From NCBI GenBank assembly GCA_963786625.1, contig CAWAZS010000002.1, positions 60,824-124,823 of the forward strand: a stretch of DNA of 64,000 bases. The letters are read 5' to 3'. Positions 59,837-64,000 of the stretch are shown here, piece after piece. Under the pieces are notes generated by a model. That model did no database searches. It was given only the letters and a program-made list of their open reading frames with translations, and was not told the DNA's origin. Made by a program: the position numbers and the translations under genes. The stretch comes from CAIWHR01 sp963786625 (GTDB lineage Bacteria; Pseudomonadota; Gammaproteobacteria; Burkholderiales; Casimicrobiaceae). The stretch's first letter is position 1; each line of letters begins with the position of its first letter.

Positions 59837-62800
59837 TCAGAACTTGGCCGTGACACTCATGAAGATATTGCGACCCAGCGTGTCGTAGATCTGCGGATAG
59901 GTGTTGCCGTTTCCGAACGGCGGGCCGGCAATCAGGGAGCTGACCAATGGCGGGTCGTTGTCGAAGATATTGTTCACACCGGCATAAAGCGTGAAGTTCT
60001 TGTTCATGGCCCACGAGAACGCCAGGTCGAAGTAGTTGTATGCATCGATCTTGGCATCGACCGGGAAGTAGTTGCCCGCGAGCGCCGGGTTGGGATTACT
60101 GGCATCGACTTTGACCTCGCCGTAATACCGCCAGGTCAACGCAAGGGAGGTGTTGTACCACGGCATATTCCACGTGCCGCGGAGCTTGTGGCGCCATTCC
60201 GGGATCGGATTCCCGCAGATGGGACCGAAGTAGCCGGCGCAATCGGCGGCAATCGTCCCGATACTGAACTTGTAGGTGTCGACCCAGGTGCCGACCAGCG
60301 AAACACCTACGCTACCCCAGTCCTCGATCGGCTGGTTCCAATTCAACGTAATGTCGATGCCGCTCGTGTCCAACGATCCCGTGTTGGTGGTGATGCCGCC
60401 GATGTACCCGTCATCTGCACGCCAAAGCGAACCCGAGGCGGATCGCGATTGGATCCGGTCGCAGAAAACACCGGACAAGAGGCAGTTCTGGAGGATCAGC
60501 GGCTGGGGCACCACGCCGATCGCATCGTCGAGCTTGATGTTCCAGTAGTCGATGGTGAAGCTCAAGCTCGGCAACGGCTGCCCGACCAGGCCCAGCGTCC
60601 ACGTATTCCCGGTTTCTGGCTCGAGATTGGGGTTGCCGCCCTGCTGGAAGTTGTATTGTCCCGCGGAATTGACTGAGGCCCGTCGTGTTGTATCTCGCCG
60701 GGTCCAGACCGGTGCGCAGGCATTGCTCCAGCGTGGCCGGGGCGGGCCCGGCTGCGGCTACGACCGCAGGGATCCTGAACCATGTTGAACAGATTGAGCC
60801 CCAACGGCGTGTACAACTCGATGATGTTCGGCGCACGGATGGCCCGCTGGTATGTGCCGCGCGCCTTGTACTCTTTGCACCGGCGCCCATTCGACGCCCA
60901 GACCGTAGGTATTGGTCTTGTTGTCCGGCTGGTCGTACTTGGAGTAGCGATAGCTGCCGGTAAAGTTGAGCAGGTAGGCCCAGTGCTGCCGCTCCATGAT
61001 CGGCAGCCGACCTTCGACATAGAATTCGTTGACGGTGTACTCTCCGTCGACCGCGGGTGACGCGCCGCCGGCGCCCGACAGATCCCCGCTCTGCGACAAG
61101 GTATCGGAGGCGAAAACTCAGACTTTCCTTGCGCCGTTCGTAGCCCAGCGCGATGGCCGCACCGTTCTTGGCCCATGGCGTGCGCCAGCCATACGCTTCG
61201 CCGAGGTCGGAATCCACCTGGAAACCAATCACGCTCTGGCCCGTCTTTCCGCCCGAGAAGCTGGGTGTGGTCAGGTAGTCGAGAGCGTCCTGGGTGACGC
61301 CGTCCTTGTGGTAGACGTCGTACGGGACGCAGGCCGGGTCGGTCCCGTCGAGAGCCGACTGCGCAAACCGGTTGGCCGGTGGCCGGGTCCGTGACGACGT
61401 CCAGCGCCTTGTGGATCTTCTCGCTGTCGAGAAATAGTTGCCCTGGATCTGGCTCAGGCGGTTCGTGGCCGTCTGATACCAGAGATTGTAGTTCCACGTT
61501 GTCTTCGAACAGGCTGCCTTTCGAGCCAACCACATAACGAAAGTCCTCGAGGGTGATGTCCTGCTGACGCCCGCCGCCCTCGACGTTGCGGCGGCCGATA
61601 TACGATCGTGTTGAGGCGTGTCCGGCGTGATGCCGAACGTGTCCTTGAAATTCTGCGACAGCAACGGATTCGAGTCCTTAAGGGTCGATGGAGATCGAGC
61701 GAAGACGCCGCCCGGCGCGATCTGTGCGACCGTTCGGGTGTTGGAGAAATCGAATTCGCCGTAGACGCGCACGTTGGGCAACGCGTCGTAGTGGGCAAAT
61801 GCGTTGAAGCTGTACTGCTTTTCCGGGCGCTGGAAGTAGTTGGGCGGGGCGAAGTTGTACGGGTCCGTGGCGGTGAAGCGGCTTCACGTCGCCGGCGGCG
61901 TTGGCAACGGTGAACGGGTGCCGGCTGGCGTGCTCGTAGAAATAGCCGGTCGCGTTCGTTCCCGAGCCACCACCGCAGACGAGGCCGGTGGCGTTCGACG
62001 ACAACGCGCACGAGCTGAAATTGCGCGTGCCCTGCAGTACCGCCTTGGCTTTGCGGTAATTGAAGAACAGCGTCGCATTGCCCTTGCCGCCGGCAAAGTT
62101 GCCACCCAAGAGCATGCTGAATGGTTCGCGTCTACCGTCCATGCCGACGTCGCCGGGAATCGGGAAACTAGTCGGATTAGTCTGATTGCGATTGCTCGAG
62201 GCTCCGGAGGGTATCCTGTTGGTTGTGGTTGAAACCGTTGACGTTGTACTGAAACTGAACGCCCTCGAAGTGGTCGTTCATGATGAAGTTCACGACGCCC
62301 GCGACAGCATCGGAGCCGTAGACGGCCGAAGCGCCGCCGGTCAGGACTTCAACGCGCTCGATCAGCGGCGACGGGATGACATTGACGTCCGTCGCCCAGA
62401 ACTGCGGACTGCCGGCCGGCATGCGGCGGCCGTCGATCAGGACCAGCGTGCGCGAGGCACCCAGATTGCGCAGGTTGATGGCCGAAGTGCCGGTCGCGCC
62501 ATTGGAAAGATTGTTCCCCTGGTCGGCAAAGGCCGAAGGCAGCTGGTTGACGATGTTCGCGGTGCTTGGTGATGCCGTCCCACTTGATGTCCTGGGCCGA
62601 AATCACGTTGACGGGGCTGACGCTTTCGGTCGTCAGCGGGGCGAGGCGCGACCCCGTGACTTCGATCTTTTCCATCTTCAAATCGGGCGTGACCGCCTTG
62701 GTGACGTCGCTGAGGACGGGCGATGTCGGCGTTTGCGCCTGTGCATTGACCGCCATCGGTGCCGCCAGGCTGACGACCATGCCGGCGCTCAACGCATTCA

Positions 62801-62840
62801 TGACGGCCAGCGAGAGTTTTTTCCGGTGCATCCTCTTCAT
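59837..62840 (-). CDS. TonB-dependent outer-membrane receptor, at least eight frameshifts
   Basis: A receptor of about 1,000 residues. ATG 62840 has a good site (GGGGGAG) and begins with a signal peptide (LSLAVMNALSAGMVVSLAAP), followed by a TonB-box-like MEKIEVTGSRLAPLTTESVS. The plug shows IPSPLIERVEVLTGGASAVY and GSDAVAGVVNFIMNDHFEG, a class common among proteobacterial peptide/metabolite receptors. The barrel is spread over many frames between 62150 and 60600. The last 245 residues are clean and end with the typical terminal strand GRNIFMSVTAKF. The ligand is unknown; a Fur-like palindrome lies upstream. Confidence 0.88.
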
Positions 62841-62933
62841 CGCGAACTCCCCCTAAGGATAAACGTGCGGCCACGAGAACGAGAGTGACTCGCGTTCTCG
62901 CAATCGCCTGCACATTACCTTGATGCGAAATCT

Positions 62934-62959
62934 AATCGCAATGCAAATGAGTTGCGATT
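62934..62959. promoter_or_regulatory. Inverted repeat resembling a Fur box upstream of the receptor
   Basis: AATCGCAA (62934-62941) and TTGCGATT (62952-62959) are perfect inverted halves separated by 10 bases. The centre reads AATGCAAATGAGTTGCGATT, close to betaproteobacterial Fur sites of the form AATGC-AATGA-T-GC-ATT. It is about 95 bp before the receptor ATG. Confidence 0.5.
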
Positions 62960-63784
62960 GCAACCCCGGCCGATGAGTTGTTGCAATTTCGCCACGTTTC
63001 GTGATGTGCATTGCACAACCCACTTTATGCGCGGATTGGAGGCCGGCCAACGGAATGAGGACTACGCGCCATGTGGCGCCGCAGCAATCGGGCCCCGAGG
63101 CAGTACGCCCGGACGGAGGGACCGGCGGTGATGCACATACTCGGATGAGCGGCTGCTCTGCGTCGCGCTCCCGCTTACGGCGGAGGCGCGGTCGATGGGG
63201 CACCCCGCGAACATCGGTTCGACCGGCTGCGGCGAACGCAAATTCAATCATGGGAAGCCGAGTGGCGCGGGGAATGATCGTGTCGTGTACAACTCAGGCA
63301 TTCGGTATCCCGTCCGCGGGTCGAGCGGACCTCAGCGCAACCGTAGTAGCGAGCCATGCCGTCGCCAGTTTCGAGCCGCTCACGTGCATGCGCATTGCTA
63401 CAAGACCGGATCTCGCCGCCGCCCTGTTGGACCCGCGCCGGCGCCGAAACGAGTGGCCGCGTGGAAAGGGGCCGAGCCCTTTGCCTTCGCGCTTTCTTGC
63501 ACAATTTCCGCGGTTTCGCGGCGGCCGCGAACCTCGGCTCGAAGAGGCTTTCGTCCGCCCAGCCAGCGTTCCCCGGGCTGCGCGAAGGGTTTGCTCCGGA
63601 CGCAATGGCGCAAATCGCCCTCGGATGCGGCTGTCGTCGCTGCGAACCGGTCGTCCCGGACTGGAACGTTCCGGCGATCGTGTTCCACCTGGCATCGGAC
63701 GCGACGGTTCTGCCCGATCAGCAGCTTTTCCGGGCCCCCGGGCCGGAGCTCGACCGGAATCAGGCCGATTGGGCGAGGAACTCC

Positions 63785-63812
63785 TTGCATGCGCCAGCAG
63801 CTTTGGCTATAG
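63785..63812 (+). promoter_or_regulatory. Sigma-70-like promoter pointing right
   Basis: TTGCAT at 63785-63790 and TATAGA about 17 bases later fit -35 and -10 elements. It would drive the gene that starts at the window's right edge. Confidence 0.5.
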
Positions 63813-63990
63813 AATGAACCGCTGGGCGAGCGAGTTGGAATGCGGATCTCGCCTGGTGGACCGGCGATACCTGCCGGCGGCGTGCGGTTACGGGACGAGC
63901 GGGGCCGATTTCCCGTTTTGGTTCGCCCTCTGCAGGCAAGCGCGGTCCCGCCCGGGGCCGCGGCCGCCGGGATCGCTTCGGAGACGCCAT

Positions 63991-64000
63991 ATGAGAATTT
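63991..64000 (+). CDS. Start of a gene cut by the window end
   Basis: ATG at 63991 is preceded by CGGAGA with seven-base spacing and by the promoter near 63785-63812. Only MRI and one base are visible, so nothing can be said about its product. Confidence 0.35.

Larger units (their letters stand above)
62841..63990. other. Gene-poor stretch of 1.15 kb upstream of the receptor
   Basis: Holds the receptor's regulatory region (about 62880-63010, clearly AT-richer than the rest) and then mixed open frames without a recognisable domain. One + strand frame, 63356-63817, has Cys-rich and mixed segments but no start signal or homology I recognise. A promoter and start codon for a rightward gene appear near the right edge. 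Confidence 0.5.

Noticed and set aside
63356..63817. A 153-codon + strand frame near the right edge
   Set aside because: No ribosome site, no recognised domain and mixed composition; not enough to call a gene.
1..64000. tRNA, rRNA, CRISPR array, prophage or complete insertion sequence
   Set aside because: I looked for conserved tRNA arms, direct-repeat arrays, integrase and transposase motifs and saw none; a tRNAscan and IS search would settle it.

Overview
This window looks like chromosome from a high-GC betaproteobacterium, probably of the order Burkholderiales or a neighbour. Pointers are a betaproteobacterial proteasome homologue (BPH), DUF3619/DUF3106/RDD genes behind an ECF sigma factor, an FNR regulator beside a cbb3 oxidase locus, exosortase H, and HcmA/HcmB-type mutase genes. 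Placement is inferred from gene content only. I saw no rRNA, tRNA, CRISPR array, prophage or complete insertion sequence.

Layout. 0-2.3 kb: sigma factor (cut by the window edge), DUF3619, DUF3106 and RDD genes. 2.3-5.9 kb: EamA transporter, inorganic pyrophosphatase, DUF3047 protein, and a tandem gamma-carbonic-anhydrase-like protein. 5.95-10.5 kb: a compact minus-strand cluster (B12-binding subunit, acyl-CoA ligase, MeaB-type GTPase joined to a mutase large subunit). Its mutase carries the Ile/Asp pair diagnostic of 2-hydroxyisobutyryl-CoA mutase. 10.7-13.1 kb: GIN-domain, cupin and unknown genes. 13.2-24.3 kb: a microaerobic block with TauE/SafE protein, fnr, ccoI-S-N-O-Q-P-G-H and a universal stress gene, with FNR-like sites. 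24.4-31.4 kb: proS, a lytic transglycosylase, gluQ, BPH, hslO, a PaiB-like protein and a MerR/B12-like regulator. 31.8-41.2 kb: a PilZ-like protein, acyl-CoA synthetase, exosortase H pair, amiC, tsaE, queG and a thioredoxin-like protein. 39.9-45.0 kb: type II secretion genes gspF, gspE, gspD. 45.2-49.7 kb: DUF6249 protein, second sigma factor with its partner, and tonB-exbD-exbD-exbB. 49.9-62.8 kb: an accessory block of iron-dependent hydroxylases (PKHD type and two TPR-AspH paralogues), sulfotransferases, a hydroxylase-sulfotransferase-TIGR03032 multidomain protein, and a large TonB-dependent receptor with a Fur-like palindrome upstream.

How the genes work together. The cco block encodes the subunits, copper supply and assembly factors of one high-affinity terminal oxidase under oxygen-responsive control. 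The mutase cluster would activate a branched hydroxy acid to its CoA ester and rearrange it to 3-hydroxybutyryl-CoA. The 50-63 kb block pairs a TonB uptake route with enzymes that could hydroxylate and sulfate a protein or small molecule; its substrate is unknown.

Quality warning. Many genes are split by single-base indels although the protein sequence continues in another frame. These include the normally essential ppa. The indels are dense in the ccoG 3' end and from 45 to 63 kb. I read most as assembly or sequencing errors and annotate such genes over their full reconstructed span, stating where the frame changes.
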